A DNA stretch of 64,000 bases from JAJEAD01 sp965221555 (GCA_965221555.1 OZ244895.1:372001-436000), one strand, 5' to 3'; shown: positions 42,039 through 53,136, counted from the stretch's first letter. Numbers and translations are program-made. Notes: generated by a model not told the origin, from the letters alone.

Positions 42039-42100
42039 GCTCGCAGATTTCCCCGATCTGCTACCGCGCACGCCACGAAAATCAGGGAAAATTGCGGGCC
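42039..42100. repeat. Family I element, short variant copy E
   Basis: About 62 bp with end sequences cgcagatttccccgatct and, inverted at the right, aaaatcagggaaaattgcgg. The CACCGAT core is changed to CCCCGAT on one side and CCCTGAT on the other. The parallel change in both arms keeps much of the pairing, suggesting that base pairing is maintained. It lies between lptE and holA inside the housekeeping block. Confidence 0.6.
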
Positions 42101-42129
42101 AGGACTCCGCTTCGAGGTGCTCGCGTAGC

Positions 42130-43161
42130 GTGCGCGTTCGTCCCGAGGACCTTGTGCGCAGACTCTCCCGGGGAGCCCTCGCCCCCGTGTACTTCGTGTT
42201 CGGAAACGAAGCGCTTCAGATCGAGGAGAGCCTGGATGCGATTCGGGCCGCGGCCCGGGAGCGCGGACACGACGAGCGTATCGTGCTGCACGCCGATGCG
42301 GGCTTCGACTGGAGCGAGCTGCGCCAGTATCGCGACAGCCTCTCGCTCTTCGCGGAAAAGCGCCTCGTCGATCTGCGCCTGTCCCGCCCGAAGCCCGACC
42401 GGGCGGGCGCGGAGGCCCTGCTCCACTACGCCGAGCGTCCCAACCCGGACTGCGTGCTGCTTCTGAGCGCGGGCGCGCTCGACTGGCGCGAGCAACGGGC
42501 GCGCTGGTACCGGGCCTTCGATGCCGCCGGCGCGGTGGTGCAGACCTGGCCGGTACCGCCCCGGCAACTGCCCCGCTGGATCGTGGAGCGGGGCCGCCGG
42601 CGCGGCCTCGCCATCGCGCGGGATGCGGCGAGCGCGCTCGCGGATCGGGTGGAGGGCAACCTGCTCGCGGCCGCGCAGGAGGTGGACAAGCTCCTGCTGC
42701 TGCGCGGAGGTGGCCCGGTCGGCCTCGAAGACGCGCTGGCCTCGAGCGCCGACAGCTCCCGTTACGGCGCGTTCGACGCGGGAGACGCCGCGATGGCGGG
42801 CAACGCGGTCCGCGCGCTGCGCGTTCTCGAGCGCCTGCGCGAAGAGGGGATCGAGATCACCTATGTGTCCTTTGCGCTCGCACGCGAGATACGCGGGCTC
42901 GCCTCGATGGCGGACGCGGTGTCGCGGGGGGAGGACGAAGCCCGGGTGCTCGCCCGGCACCGGGTCCGGGAGCGGCGCCGGGCGCTCGTCTCCCATGCTC
43001 TGCGTCGCCATCGTCCGCGGGCCTTCATCGCGATGCTGCGGCAGGCGGCGCATCTCGACCGCATCATCAAGGGCGCGGAGCGCGGCGCGGCCTGGGACGA
43101 GGCGGCCCGACTCGCGCTGATGCTCGCGGGCGCACCGACCTTTTCGCCCGGGCGCCCTTGA
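42130..43161 (+). CDS. holA: DNA polymerase III delta subunit
   Basis: 343 residues, the clamp-loader subunit that opens the beta clamp. Family features: MRVRPEDLVRRL, PVYFVFGNEALQIEESLDAIR, SLSLFAEKRLVDLRL, DRVEGNLLAAAQEVDKLLLL and the C-terminal helical collar. Starts with GTG. Sits 202 bases after lptE with a short family I element in the gap. Confidence 0.93.
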   Translation: MRVRPEDLVRRLSRGALAPVYFVFGNEALQIEESLDAIRAAARERGHDERIVLHADAGFDWSELRQYRDSLSLFAEKRLVDLRLSRPKPDRAGAEALLHYAERPNPDCVLLLSAGALDWREQRARWYRAFDAAGAVVQTWPVPPRQLPRWIVERGRRRGLAIARDAASALADRVEGNLLAAAQEVDKLLLLRGGGPVGLEDALASSADSSRYGAFDAGDAAMAGNAVRALRVLERLREEGIEITYVSFALAREIRGLASMADAVSRGEDEARVLARHRVRERRRALVSHALRRHRPRAFIAMLRQAAHLDRIIKGAERGAAWDEAARLALMLAGAPTFSPGRP

Positions 43162-43240
43162 TTGACGGAATCGGCTCGCCGGGTACCATCGAGAGTCCGA
43201 ACACCGCGAGGAAGCCGTCATCGCCACCCTTGCCCAGGAA

Positions 43241-44521
43241 GTGACTTCGATTCGCGCCGAGCCCCGCGATGTCGACGCGTACATGCGCGATGTCGGCCTG
43301 CGTGCCCGCACCGCGGCGCGGGCCCTCGCCCGTGCCGGCTCCCGGGAGAAGAACCTCGCGCTCGAATCGGCCGCCCAGGCGATCCGGGACTCGGGCGAGT
43401 CCTTGCGGGCGGCGAACCGCGAGGATCTGGAGCGCGCGCGCGAGCGAGGGCTGGCCCTGGCCCTGCTCGACCGCCTGGAGCTCACCCCCGCGCGGGTGGC
43501 GGCGATGGCCGAGGGCCTGCGCCAGATCGCCGCGCTGCCGGATCCGGTCGGGGAGGTGAGCGAGCTACGCCAGCGTCCTTCCGGCATCCGGGTCGGGAGG
43601 ATGCGGGTGCCGCTCGGCGTGATCGGTATCGTCTACGAGTCGCGGCCCAACGTCACCGCGGATGCGGCGGGCCTTTGCCTCAAGGCCGGCAACGCCACCA
43701 TTCTGCGGGGAGGCTCGGAAGCCATCCGCTCCAACCTCGCCATCGCGCGCTGCATCGACCAGGGCCTGGAGCAAGCGGGGTTGCCGGCGGACGCGGTGCA
43801 TGTGGTCCAGACCACGGACCGGTCCGCGGTCGGAGCCCTCGTGCGCATGGAGGAGTCCGTCGACGTCATCGTGCCGAGAGGGGGAAAGAGTCTGATTGAA
43901 CGGATCTCGCGGGAGGCGACGGTCCCGGTGATCAAGCACCTCGACGGCGTATGCCACGTCTACGTCGACGATCGCGCCGACCTCGACAAGGCGGGGGAGA
44001 TCGCCTTCAACGCGAAGGCGCAGCGCTTCGGCACCTGCAACACGATGGAGACGCTGCTGGTCGCGCGCGGGGTCGCGGAAGAGTTTCTGCCCCCCCTGGC
44101 GGCGCGCTTTCAGGCGGCGCGGGTGGAGCTGCGCGGCTGCTCCGAGACCCGGAGCATCGTGCCGGAGTGCGGCCCGGCGAACGAGGAGGACTGGGGCACC
44201 GAATACCTCGCCCCCATCCTGTCGGTGCGGGTGGTCCGCGGTCTGGACGAGGCGCTGGACCATATCGGCAGGTACGGATCCCGACACACCGACGCCATCG
44301 TCACCGAAGATCAGTCGCGGGCGTGGCGCTTTCTCGGCGAGGTCGATTCGAGCTCGGTGATGGTCAACGCGTCGACGCGTTTCTCCGACGGCTTCGAGTA
44401 TGGTCTGGGCGCGGAGATCGGTATCAGCACCGACAAGCTCCACGCGCGGGGGCCGGTGGGGCTCGAAGGCCTGACCTCGCAGAAGTTCATCGTGATCGGA
44501 GACGGCCACGTCAGGACCTGA
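43241..44521 (+). CDS. proA: Gamma-glutamyl phosphate reductase
   Basis: 426 residues, second step of proline synthesis. Catalytic Cys in NAKAQRFGTCNTMETLLV; also IGIVYESRPNVTADAAGLCLKAGN, VPRGGKSLIERIS and the C-terminal GPVGLEGLTSQKFIV. The GTG start at 43241 fits the N-terminal alignment. Insertion of proA before nadD is as in Pseudomonas. Confidence 0.96.
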   Translation: MTSIRAEPRDVDAYMRDVGLRARTAARALARAGSREKNLALESAAQAIRDSGESLRAANREDLERARERGLALALLDRLELTPARVAAMAEGLRQIAALPDPVGEVSELRQRPSGIRVGRMRVPLGVIGIVYESRPNVTADAAGLCLKAGNATILRGGSEAIRSNLAIARCIDQGLEQAGLPADAVHVVQTTDRSAVGALVRMEESVDVIVPRGGKSLIERISREATVPVIKHLDGVCHVYVDDRADLDKAGEIAFNAKAQRFGTCNTMETLLVARGVAEEFLPPLAARFQAARVELRGCSETRSIVPECGPANEEDWGTEYLAPILSVRVVRGLDEALDHIGRYGSRHTDAIVTEDQSRAWRFLGEVDSSSVMVNASTRFSDGFEYGLGAEIGISTDKLHARGPVGLEGLTSQKFIVIGDGHVRT

Positions 44522-44743
44522 ACGAGAAGACGCGGCCGGCGCGGCATTGCGACGCGGCGCAAGCGAGGCGGTCTCCAGGCCGCGAAGTCCCGGATCGCCG
44601 CTCCGGCGCCGGCGGCCACGTTCCGCGCGCTGCCCGCACCACTTGGCCGCGTTCGGCGGCGGGCTCGCACCCGAGCGTCGGACGCAGCCCCGCCCGACGG
44701 ATACTCGCGCGCGGACGACCGGCGCTGGGCGCGCCCGCGCATA

Positions 44744-45394
44744 GTGGCCGCCATCGGCATCCTTGGAGGCACCTTCGACCCGGTTCACTGCGGCCATCTG
44801 CGCCTCGCGGTGGAGATGCGCGAACGCATCGGGCTGGACACGGTGCGCCTGGTTCCGGCGGCCGACCCCCGGCTGCGCACGCCGCCGGTGGCGTCGGCGG
44901 CGGCGCGCCTCGACATGCTGAGAGCGGCGATCACCGGGATCGAGGCGCTCACGGTGGATGAACGCGAGCTCGAGCGCGGCGGACCCACCTATACCGTGGA
45001 CACCCTGGTCTCGCTGCGGTGCGAACACCCGCGGGAGCCCCTGTGCTTCATCGTCGGTCTCGACGCCTTCCTGCGCTTCGACGACTGGGAGTGCTGGAGG
45101 AAGCTCCCCGAGCTCGCGCACCTCGCCGTCGCCCGGCGGGCGGGGGCCTCGCTGCCCTGCCACGGCCCGCTCGCCCGGCTCCTGCGCCAGCGCGGCGAGA
45201 CGGACCCCGCGCAGCTGCGCCGCCGACCGGCGGGGCTCGTGCACGTGGCCGATCTCCCCCTTCCCGACATCTCGGCGTCGTGCATCCGGCGGCGCCTGGC
45301 CCGAGGCGAGCGCGTGGACGGCATGGTCCCTCCCGCGGTCATCGAACTAATCGAAAGGCAGGACACCTATCGCCCATGCAAGCGAAGCAGTTGA
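44744..45394 (+). CDS. nadD: Nicotinate-nucleotide adenylyltransferase
   Basis: 216 residues, NAD synthesis. The nucleotidyltransferase motif is GILGGTFDPVHCGHLRLA and the C-terminal DISASCIRRRLARGE corresponds to ISSTxIR. GTG start at 44744. The stop lies 19 bases inside rsfS. Confidence 0.95.
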   Translation: MAAIGILGGTFDPVHCGHLRLAVEMRERIGLDTVRLVPAADPRLRTPPVASAAARLDMLRAAITGIEALTVDERELERGGPTYTVDTLVSLRCEHPREPLCFIVGLDAFLRFDDWECWRKLPELAHLAVARRAGASLPCHGPLARLLRQRGETDPAQLRRRPAGLVHVADLPLPDISASCIRRRLARGERVDGMVPPAVIELIERQDTYRPCKRSS

Positions 45395-45744
45395 CCCGGC
45401 TTGTGCTCGACGCCCTCGACGAGCGCAAGGGCGAGGACATTCTCGTCCTCGATGTGCGCGAGCTCACCGACATCACCGATTACATGATCGTCGCGAGCGG
45501 ACGGTCCCGCCGGCAGGTCGCCGCCCTCGCCGACGAGGTGATCCTGAGGTCGAAGCGGGCCGGCCGGCCTCCAATCGGGGTCGAGGGGCTGGAGCGCGGC
45601 GAATGGGTGCTCATCGACCTTCTCGACACGGTGGTCCACGTCATGCAGCCCGAGACCCGCGACTTCTATCAGCTCGAGAAGCTCTGGGGCGGCAAGGAGG
45701 CGGCACTCGCACCGTCGCCGAAGAGTCGTGCGGGACCCGCGTGA
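45376..45744 (+). CDS. rsfS: Ribosome silencing factor
   Basis: 122 residues. Binds uL14 on the 50S subunit and blocks subunit joining in starvation. Typical sequence: VLDVRELTDITDYMIVASGRS, VEGLERGEWVLIDLLDTVVHVM and FYQLEKLWGG. Overlaps nadD at the start and rlmH at the end (GTGA). Confidence 0.96.
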   Translation: MQAKQLTRLVLDALDERKGEDILVLDVRELTDITDYMIVASGRSRRQVAALADEVILRSKRAGRPPIGVEGLERGEWVLIDLLDTVVHVMQPETRDFYQLEKLWGGKEAALAPSPKSRAGPA

Positions 45745-46211
45745 AGATTCTCATCGTGGCGGTCGGGACCCGGGTGCCGCGGTGGGTCGATGAGGGCTGC
45801 CGGGACTACACCCGCCGACTGCGGGGAGGCTGGTCGCTCGAGCTCGTCGAGGTGCCGAGCGCTCCAAGACGCGCGCGCTCCCCGACGCCTCGCATGGTGG
45901 AAGAGGAGGGCGATCGCCTGCTCGCCGCCCTGCCGGCGCGAGCCACCGTCGTCGCTCTCGACGAGAAGGGCGTCGCGCTGACGAGCGCCGGCCTCGCAAA
46001 GCGCCTGGCCGGGTGGCGGGGAGACGGGGCGCCGCTCGCCCTGATGATCGGCGGCCCGGACGGCTTGTCGCCGCGCTGCCTTGCGCGCGCGACGCTTCGC
46101 TGGTCCCTGTCGCCCCTGACCATGCCCCACGCCCTGGTGCGGGTAGTGGTCGCGGAGCAGATCTACCGCGCGTGGTCGATACTGCACCGCCATCCCTACC
46201 ATCGGGAGTAA
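45741..46211 (+). CDS. rlmH: 23S rRNA (pseudouridine1915-N3)-methyltransferase
   Basis: 156 residues, SPOUT methyltransferase. Has LMIGGPDGLSP (SAM knot), SLSPLTMPHALVRVVVAEQIYRAW and the family-closing HRHPYHRE. GTG start overlapping the rsfS stop. Last gene of the block; the usual downstream cell-wall genes (mrdA, rodA) are absent and a family I repeat follows. Confidence 0.96.
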   Translation: MKILIVAVGTRVPRWVDEGCRDYTRRLRGGWSLELVEVPSAPRRARSPTPRMVEEEGDRLLAALPARATVVALDEKGVALTSAGLAKRLAGWRGDGAPLALMIGGPDGLSPRCLARATLRWSLSPLTMPHALVRVVVAEQIYRAWSILHRHPYHRE

Positions 46212-46239
46212 ATCGCCCGCCACTGCGAGCTTGGCGTCT

Positions 46240-46419
46240 GGCCCGCAGATTTCACCGATTTTCGGCCGCTTCGGGTGTCAGCCATGCGGTGGTAGTGGGA
46301 CGCGCGGACTGAAAAAGCGCGCAACGCGGGCTGAAATCAGGCGAAACGGTGTGAGGAGCAGGCCCGCGACAGCGATTACATTGGCCCCGCTAATTAAGAA
46401 TTCGGTGAAATTGCGGGCT
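46240..46419. repeat. Family I element, copy F
   Basis: 180 bp. Left end gcccgcagatttcaccgatt with inner block ttcggccgcttcgggtgtca; right end ttcggtgaaattgcgggct. An inner segment gcgcaacgcgggctgaaatc parallels that in copies C and H. It lies downstream of rlmH and, with copy G, brackets the small gene at 46507. Confidence 0.78.
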
Positions 46420-46506
46420 GGATGCGTCGCGCCGCTTTGCCACATCTGGCGGAGAAACATGCCCGCATCGGGCGTTGACCCCTCCCCACGCGCGGGAGAG
46501 ACTACG

Positions 46507-46716
46507 ATGCACATGAACGCCATCTCACCCGAGCTCATCGCCATCATCGCAGCGGCGATCTCGCTGGCCGCGCTCATACTTCCCGGGCTGCACGCCATGC
46601 GCCGGGACATCGTCGATCTGCGCGAACGGATGGCGAGGCTCGAAGGTGCGGTCGATGTGCTCACGAACTTCCTGATCGACCGGGAACGCCGCGGCGGGCG
46701 GGAGGCCACGGGCTGA
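46507..46716 (+). CDS. 69-residue membrane-anchored coiled-coil protein
   Basis: An N-terminal hydrophobic helix (LIAIIAAAISLAALILPGL) followed by MRRDIVDLRERMARLEGAVDVL, a short amphipathic coiled coil, and a basic tail. GGGAGAG precedes the ATG at 6-base spacing, supporting a real gene. Resembles the C-terminal DLKERMVRVEVTL end and overall plan of the larger coiled-coil protein at 5462. Such small proteins are common and uncharacterised. It is enclosed by two family I elements. Confidence 0.65.
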   Translation: MHMNAISPELIAIIAAAISLAALILPGLHAMRRDIVDLRERMARLEGAVDVLTNFLIDRERRGGREATG

Positions 46717-46729
46717 GCGAGGCGCCTTC

Positions 46730-46912
46730 GCCCGGATTCTTCACCGATTTTCGGCCGCTTCGGACGTCAAGCTGCCGTGATAGTGGGGCGAACGGACCGA
46801 AAAACGCTCAGGGCGTAGATGACACGAAGTCGTTGCGGCGCGACGCAGGGAAGACCGCAAGCGCCCGCGTACTGGCGTCCGCGAATTGAGAAATCGGTAA
46901 AAAATCCGGGTC
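46730..46912. repeat. Family I element, copy G
   Basis: 183 bp. Left end gcccggattcttcaccgatt and inner block ttcggccgcttcggacgtca, then gctgccgtgatagtggggcg; right part actggcgtccgcgaattgag and end aaatcggtaaaaaatccggg. Same orientation and nearly the same length as copy A. It ends 23 bases from the stop of the leftward puuB-like gene, between converging genes. Confidence 0.8.
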
Positions 46913-46934
46913 AGATCTCGGCACCGCCGACTTC

Positions 46935-48212
46935 TCACAGCCGGTCCTTGAGCGCGTAGTAGAGCATTCCCGCCGCGAGCAAGGGCTGTCGTGCCCACTC
47001 GCCCCCGGGAAAGCGTCGATGCGGCAGGCCGGCGAACACGTCGAAACGCTCCGCGCTGCCCGCCACCGCCTCGGCAAGCAGCTTGCCCGCGAACGGGGCA
47101 AGGGCGACGCCGTGGCCGGAGAATCCCTGCGCGAAGAAGGCGTGGTCCCGGATGCGCCCGAAGTGCGGCAGGCGGCTGCGGGTGATGGCGAGGCGCCCGC
47201 TCCAGGCGTACTCGATACCCACGTCGGAGAGCTGGGGAAACACCTTCACCATGTAGCGCCGCACGAAGGCGCGGAGATCGGGCAAGGGCCGATCGCGATA
47301 GGTCTCCCCTCCGCCGAAGATCAGGCGTCCATCCGGAGACAGTCGGTAGTAGTCCACCACGAACTTGCTCGCGTGCACGCAGCAGTCGGCCGGGATCAGA
47401 GCGGCGGCGCGAGCCGCGCCGAGCGGCTCGGTGGCGAGGACATGGTTCGCGATTGGCATGATGCGCGAACGGATCCCGGGCACGAGGGCGCCGAGATAGG
47501 CGTTGCCGCAGAGCAGCACCCACCTCGCCCGGACCTGCCCTTCCCCGGTGCACACCAGCGGGCGCCGATCCCAGCGGATTCGGATCACCCTGGACTCCTC
47601 GTGCAGACATGCTCCGGCCTCAATGGCGGCGCGGGCGAGTCCGAGCGCGAGCTTCAGGGGGTGGAGGTGGGCGCCGCCGGAGTCGAACTGGCCGCCGCAG
47701 TAGCTTTCGCTCGCGACCATCTCCCGCACCTCGTCACGATTCAGCATGCGCAGCTCGCGATAGGCGTAGTGCGCGGCGAGGTGCTCGGTTTCCCGCTCGA
47801 GCTCCGGCAGGTAGCGCCGTCTGGTTACCGCCAGCAGGTTGCCGGGCTTCCAGTCGCACTCGATGCGGTGGCGTTCCACCCGCTCGCGGAGCAGCGCCTT
47901 CGCCTCTTCGGCCAGGCTCCAGAGCGCGCGGGTCCGATCGCGCCCGTAGCGCGCTTCGAGCTCGAGCACGTCCTGGCGCTGTCCGCTGCCGACCTGCCCG
48001 CCGTTTCTTCCCGATGCCCCGAAGCCCACCCGCGCCGCTTCGAGCAGCACCACGTCGTAACCGCGCTCCGCGAGATGCAGCGCGGCGGACAGGCCGGTGT
48101 AGCCCCCGCCCACGACGCAGACGTCGGCGTTGCGCTCTCCCCGCAATCGCGGCCGGGACGGGGGAATCCGCGCGCTGGCGGCGTACCAGGAATCGGGGTG
48201 GTCGATGGTCAC
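46935..48212 (-). CDS. puuB: FAD-dependent gamma-glutamylputrescine oxidase-like protein
   Basis: 425 residues of the DadA/PuuB family, close in length and layout to E. coli PuuB (426). FAD motif ADVCVVGGGYTGLSAALHLAE, then VGFGASGRNGGQVGSGQ, LLCGNAYLGALVPGI, FVVDYYRLSPDGRLIFGGGE and HAFFAQGFSGHGVALAPFAGKL. It starts ...DSWYAASA as PuuB does (SYYAASA). Would oxidise gamma-glutamylputrescine or another secondary/primary amine. The GTG at 48212 has AAGGAG just upstream; the open frame extends to 48278. No other puu genes adjoin it. Confidence 0.88.
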   Translation of the reverse strand: MTIDHPDSWYAASARIPPSRPRLRGERNADVCVVGGGYTGLSAALHLAERGYDVVLLEAARVGFGASGRNGGQVGSGQRQDVLELEARYGRDRTRALWSLAEEAKALLRERVERHRIECDWKPGNLLAVTRRRYLPELERETEHLAAHYAYRELRMLNRDEVREMVASESYCGGQFDSGGAHLHPLKLALGLARAAIEAGACLHEESRVIRIRWDRRPLVCTGEGQVRARWVLLCGNAYLGALVPGIRSRIMPIANHVLATEPLGAARAAALIPADCCVHASKFVVDYYRLSPDGRLIFGGGETYRDRPLPDLRAFVRRYMVKVFPQLSDVGIEYAWSGRLAITRSRLPHFGRIRDHAFFAQGFSGHGVALAPFAGKLLAEAVAGSAERFDVFAGLPHRRFPGGEWARQPLLAAGMLYYALKDRL

Positions 48213-48279
48213 GCTCCTTCCCCCACTTCGGATCCGTTGCCGGCCAGCCCGGAAAACGGCTTCGGGAAGCTCCGCCACA

Positions 48280-48552
48280 ACCCACAGACTTCGTCGATCA
48301 CCGGTCGCTTCGGGCGCCGAGATGCCGTGAAAGTGGAATGCACGGACTCAAGAAACACGTAGCGGCGAGCCGGAAACAGACGAAGCGCCGGTGGCGCGGA
48401 CTTCCCCGCGAGCGGGCGGTCTCCCCCTCTTCCCCCGGGAAATGAGAGGGGTCGTGGGTGAGCGGCGGTGGCCGAGGAATCTCCCCGCGGGGGGAGGACG
48501 GCTCGGCACGGCGAGGCCAAATTGTCGCATACTGGCGATTCCACTATATTGC
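48280..48552. repeat. Family I element, copy H (long, worn)
   Basis: Left part cacagacttcgtcgatcacc is a worn end, followed by the well conserved ggtcgcttcgggcgccgaga and tgccgtgaaagtggaatgca, then agcggcgagccggaaacaga as in copy C. The tail ctggcgattccac is all that remains of the right end. It occupies most of the 446-base divergent gap between puuB and hppA. Confidence 0.6.
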
Positions 48553-48658
48553 GGCGCTTTTGCGGCGGGGGAAGGACCGAGCCGGCGCTCGCGCGGCAGC
48601 GCGAAGCCGCAGGTACCGGACCGGCCCCGCCCTTCGATTGACAAGCTCGGGAGGTTTC

Positions 48659-50668
<2,010 letters not shown>

Positions 50669-50887
50669 GTGGGGGCCTCTGGCGCGGAGCCGGACTCGTC
50701 TCGGGAGACATGGCAAGGCGATTACCGGGCGCGAACCGGAAGGCGCGATGAGCCGCCGGGCGGCCGTTGTTCGCTGTTTAAGAAAGCGATGGCGCGAGGG
50801 TGTGATGCGGACCGGGGCAAGGCGCTCGCGGGTTCTGGTGCGCAGGCGTACGCTGACCGCGCGCCCTGATTCGTGAACAGGCAGGCG

Positions 50888-52093
50888 ATGAAGATACTCG
50901 TGCTCGGTGGAGATGGTTTCTGTGGCTGGCCCACCGCTTTGCATCTCTCCGACCTCGCCCACGACGTGGTGATTGTCGACAACCTGTCCCGGCGACGGAT
51001 CGACGAGGAGCTCGGCGCGCGCAGCCTCACTCCCATTCGCAGCATCGAGGAACGCGTCTCGGCCTGGCGTGAGCTCTCGGGAAGGGCGATTCGTTTCATC
51101 CGGACCGACATCACCGAGTTCGAAACCGTTCTGGAGCTCTTGCGCGCCGAGCGTCCCGACGCCGTGGTCCACTTCGCCGAGCAGCGCGCCGCGCCCTACT
51201 CGATGAAATCGGCGGAGCACAAGAACTACACCGTACGGAACAACGTGAGCGGGACGCACAATCTGCTGAACGCCATCGTCGAAACCGGCGGAGAAGCCCA
51301 CCTCGTGCACCTGGGAACGATGGGAGTCTACGGCTACGGCCACGAGGAGCCGGTGCCGGTGCCCGACGGCTACCTGGATGTGCGCTTCGATACCCGCAAC
51401 GGCCGCGAGGTCGCCGACAGCATCGTCTACCCGCCGAACCCCGGCTCGGTCTATCACCTGACGAAAGTGCTGGACGCCTTCATGTTCCAGTACTACGCGA
51501 AGAACGACCGCCTGCGGATAACCGACCTCCACCAGGGGATCGTGTGGGGCACGCAGACCGAGCAGACTCGCCGTGACGAGCGTCTGATCAACCGCTTCGA
51601 CTACGACGGCGATTACGGCACCGTGCTGAACCGCTTCCTGATGCAGACCGCCATCGCCTATCCGCTTACGGTGTACGGCACCGGTGGGCAGACACGCGCC
51701 CTGATCCACATTCAGGACACCTGCCGCTGCGTCGAAAGGGCACTGGCGAGCCCCCCGGCGCCCGGCTCTCGTCCCCGGATCATGAACCAGTTAGCCGAGA
51801 CACAGCGCGTGCGCGATCTGGCGCGAATGGTCCAGCGCATGACCGGCTGCGAGATCGCCTGGATACCGAATCCGAGAAACGAGAAGGCGGAGAACGAGCT
51901 GCTCGTTCGCAACGACGCCCTGCTCGCGCTCGGCTGGGAACCGATTCTTCTCGAAAATGGACTGTTGGCGGAAGTAACCGACATCGCCCGCAAGTACGCG
52001 GACCGCTGCGATCCCGCAAAGATCCCCTGCACTTCCTTCTGGACGCGCGAGCTTGCGCCGGACGCGCTCTCCGAGGGGACGCCGGGGGGGTGA
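50888..52093 (+). CDS. NAD-dependent sugar-nucleotide enzyme, UDP-sulfoquinovose synthase-like
   Basis: 401 residues of the extended SDR family. LVLGGDGFCGWPTALHLSD at the N terminus (GGDGYCGW in SQD1/SqdB/Agl3), VDNLSRRRIDEELG, AEQRAAPYSMKS, LGTMGVYGYG, SVYHLTKVLDAFM (catalytic Tyr-x-x-x-Lys), GIVWGTQTEQT and GGQTRALIHIQDTCRCV all match UDP-sulfoquinovose synthase. That enzyme converts UDP-glucose plus sulfite to UDP-sulfoquinovose. The ATG at 50888 has AGG upstream; a GTG at 50873 is less likely. Its place beside glycosyltransferases and a sulfotransferase-like gene suggests use in polysaccharide rather than in sulfolipid. Confidence 0.85.
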   Translation: MKILVLGGDGFCGWPTALHLSDLAHDVVIVDNLSRRRIDEELGARSLTPIRSIEERVSAWRELSGRAIRFIRTDITEFETVLELLRAERPDAVVHFAEQRAAPYSMKSAEHKNYTVRNNVSGTHNLLNAIVETGGEAHLVHLGTMGVYGYGHEEPVPVPDGYLDVRFDTRNGREVADSIVYPPNPGSVYHLTKVLDAFMFQYYAKNDRLRITDLHQGIVWGTQTEQTRRDERLINRFDYDGDYGTVLNRFLMQTAIAYPLTVYGTGGQTRALIHIQDTCRCVERALASPPAPGSRPRIMNQLAETQRVRDLARMVQRMTGCEIAWIPNPRNEKAENELLVRNDALLALGWEPILLENGLLAEVTDIARKYADRCDPAKIPCTSFWTRELAPDALSEGTPGG

Positions 52094-53136
52094 GCCATTC
52101 CGCCGCCCCTCCCCGAGTCCTCGTCGCGGGAGGCGCGGGATACGTGGGAAGCCACACCTGCAAGGCACTCGCCGCTTGCGGGTTCCTGCCGGTGGTGTAC
52201 GACAATCTCTCCACCGGCCATCGGCGCTTTGTGCGCTGGGGACCCCTGATCGAGGGCGACCTGCTCGACCAGGACGCCCTGGCGCAGGCGTTCACCGCGC
52301 ATCGCCCGATCGCCGTCCTGCACTTCGCGGCGTGCTCGCTCGTCGGAGAGTCCATGGTGGACCCCGCCCGGTACTACTCGAACAACGTGGTCGGAGCGCT
52401 GCACCTCATGGACGCCGCCCGCAAGGGCGGAAACGCGCCGATCGTGTTCTCCTCGACCTGCGCGGTGTACGGCAAGGCGCAATCACTTCCGATTCGCGAA
52501 GACGACCCGCTCGCCCCCCTCAGCCCCTACGGGCACACCAAGCTGGCGGTCGAACATGCCTTGTCGGACTACGATGCGGCATACGGGTTGCGCTCGATCC
52601 GCCTGCGCTACTTCAACGCCAGCGGTTGCGATCCGGATGGCGAGGTCGGAGAGAGCCACGATCCGGAGACCCACCTCGTGCCCCGCGCGCTCCTCGCCGC
52701 CCTGGGACGGCTGGCCGAGCTGACCGTGTTCGGCGCCGACTATCCCACCCCCGACGGCACCGCAATCCGCGACTACGTCCACGTCTGCGACCTCGCGGAC
52801 GCGCACGTGGCGGCGCTTCGCCTTTTGCTTGCGGGAGGGGAGAGCGCCGCCCTGAACCTCGGGACGGGGTCCGGTCTCTCGGTTCGCGACATCGTGAATG
52901 CGATCGAGCGCGTGACGGGGCTGAGCGTGCCATGCCGACTTGCCGCGCGCCGTGACGGCGATCCCGCGGTGCTCGTAGCCGACAGCGCGCGGGCGAGGCG
53001 ACTCCTCGACTTCTCGGCGCCGCGCTCCGACGTGGACACCATCGTGCGCACCGCGCATGCCTGGCTTGCGCGCACGGACTCCGGCGCGATGGGCGAACTT
53101 CCGCCGAAGCGAGCGGCCTCCTCTCCTGGCGGGTAA
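52090..53136 (+). CDS. galE: UDP-glucose 4-epimerase
   Basis: 348 residues. VLVAGGAGYVGSHTCKALA (NAD fold), YDNLSTGHRRFVRWG, HFAACSLVGESMVDPARYY, FSSTCAVYG and SPYGHTKLAVEHAL (catalytic Tyr-x-x-x-Lys), RLRYFNASGCDPDGEVGESH. Interconverts UDP-Glc and UDP-Gal. The GTG start overlaps the preceding stop (GTGA), so the two sugar-nucleotide genes are coupled. Confidence 0.94.
   Translation: MSHSAAPPRVLVAGGAGYVGSHTCKALAACGFLPVVYDNLSTGHRRFVRWGPLIEGDLLDQDALAQAFTAHRPIAVLHFAACSLVGESMVDPARYYSNNVVGALHLMDAARKGGNAPIVFSSTCAVYGKAQSLPIREDDPLAPLSPYGHTKLAVEHALSDYDAAYGLRSIRLRYFNASGCDPDGEVGESHDPETHLVPRALLAALGRLAELTVFGADYPTPDGTAIRDYVHVCDLADAHVAALRLLLAGGESAALNLGTGSGLSVRDIVNAIERVTGLSVPCRLAARRDGDPAVLVADSARARRLLDFSAPRSDVDTIVRTAHAWLARTDSGAMGELPPKRAASSPGG

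Noticed and set aside
46213..46235. cgcccgccactgcgag as a cobalamin riboswitch core
   Set aside because: Only one short match; no B12 box or other conserved segment follows, and the downstream gene is not B12-related. No riboswitch was recognised upstream of any cob gene either.
46436..46506. cacatctggcgg as another family II repeat copy
   Set aside because: Only about 12 bases match; the rest does not follow the family.
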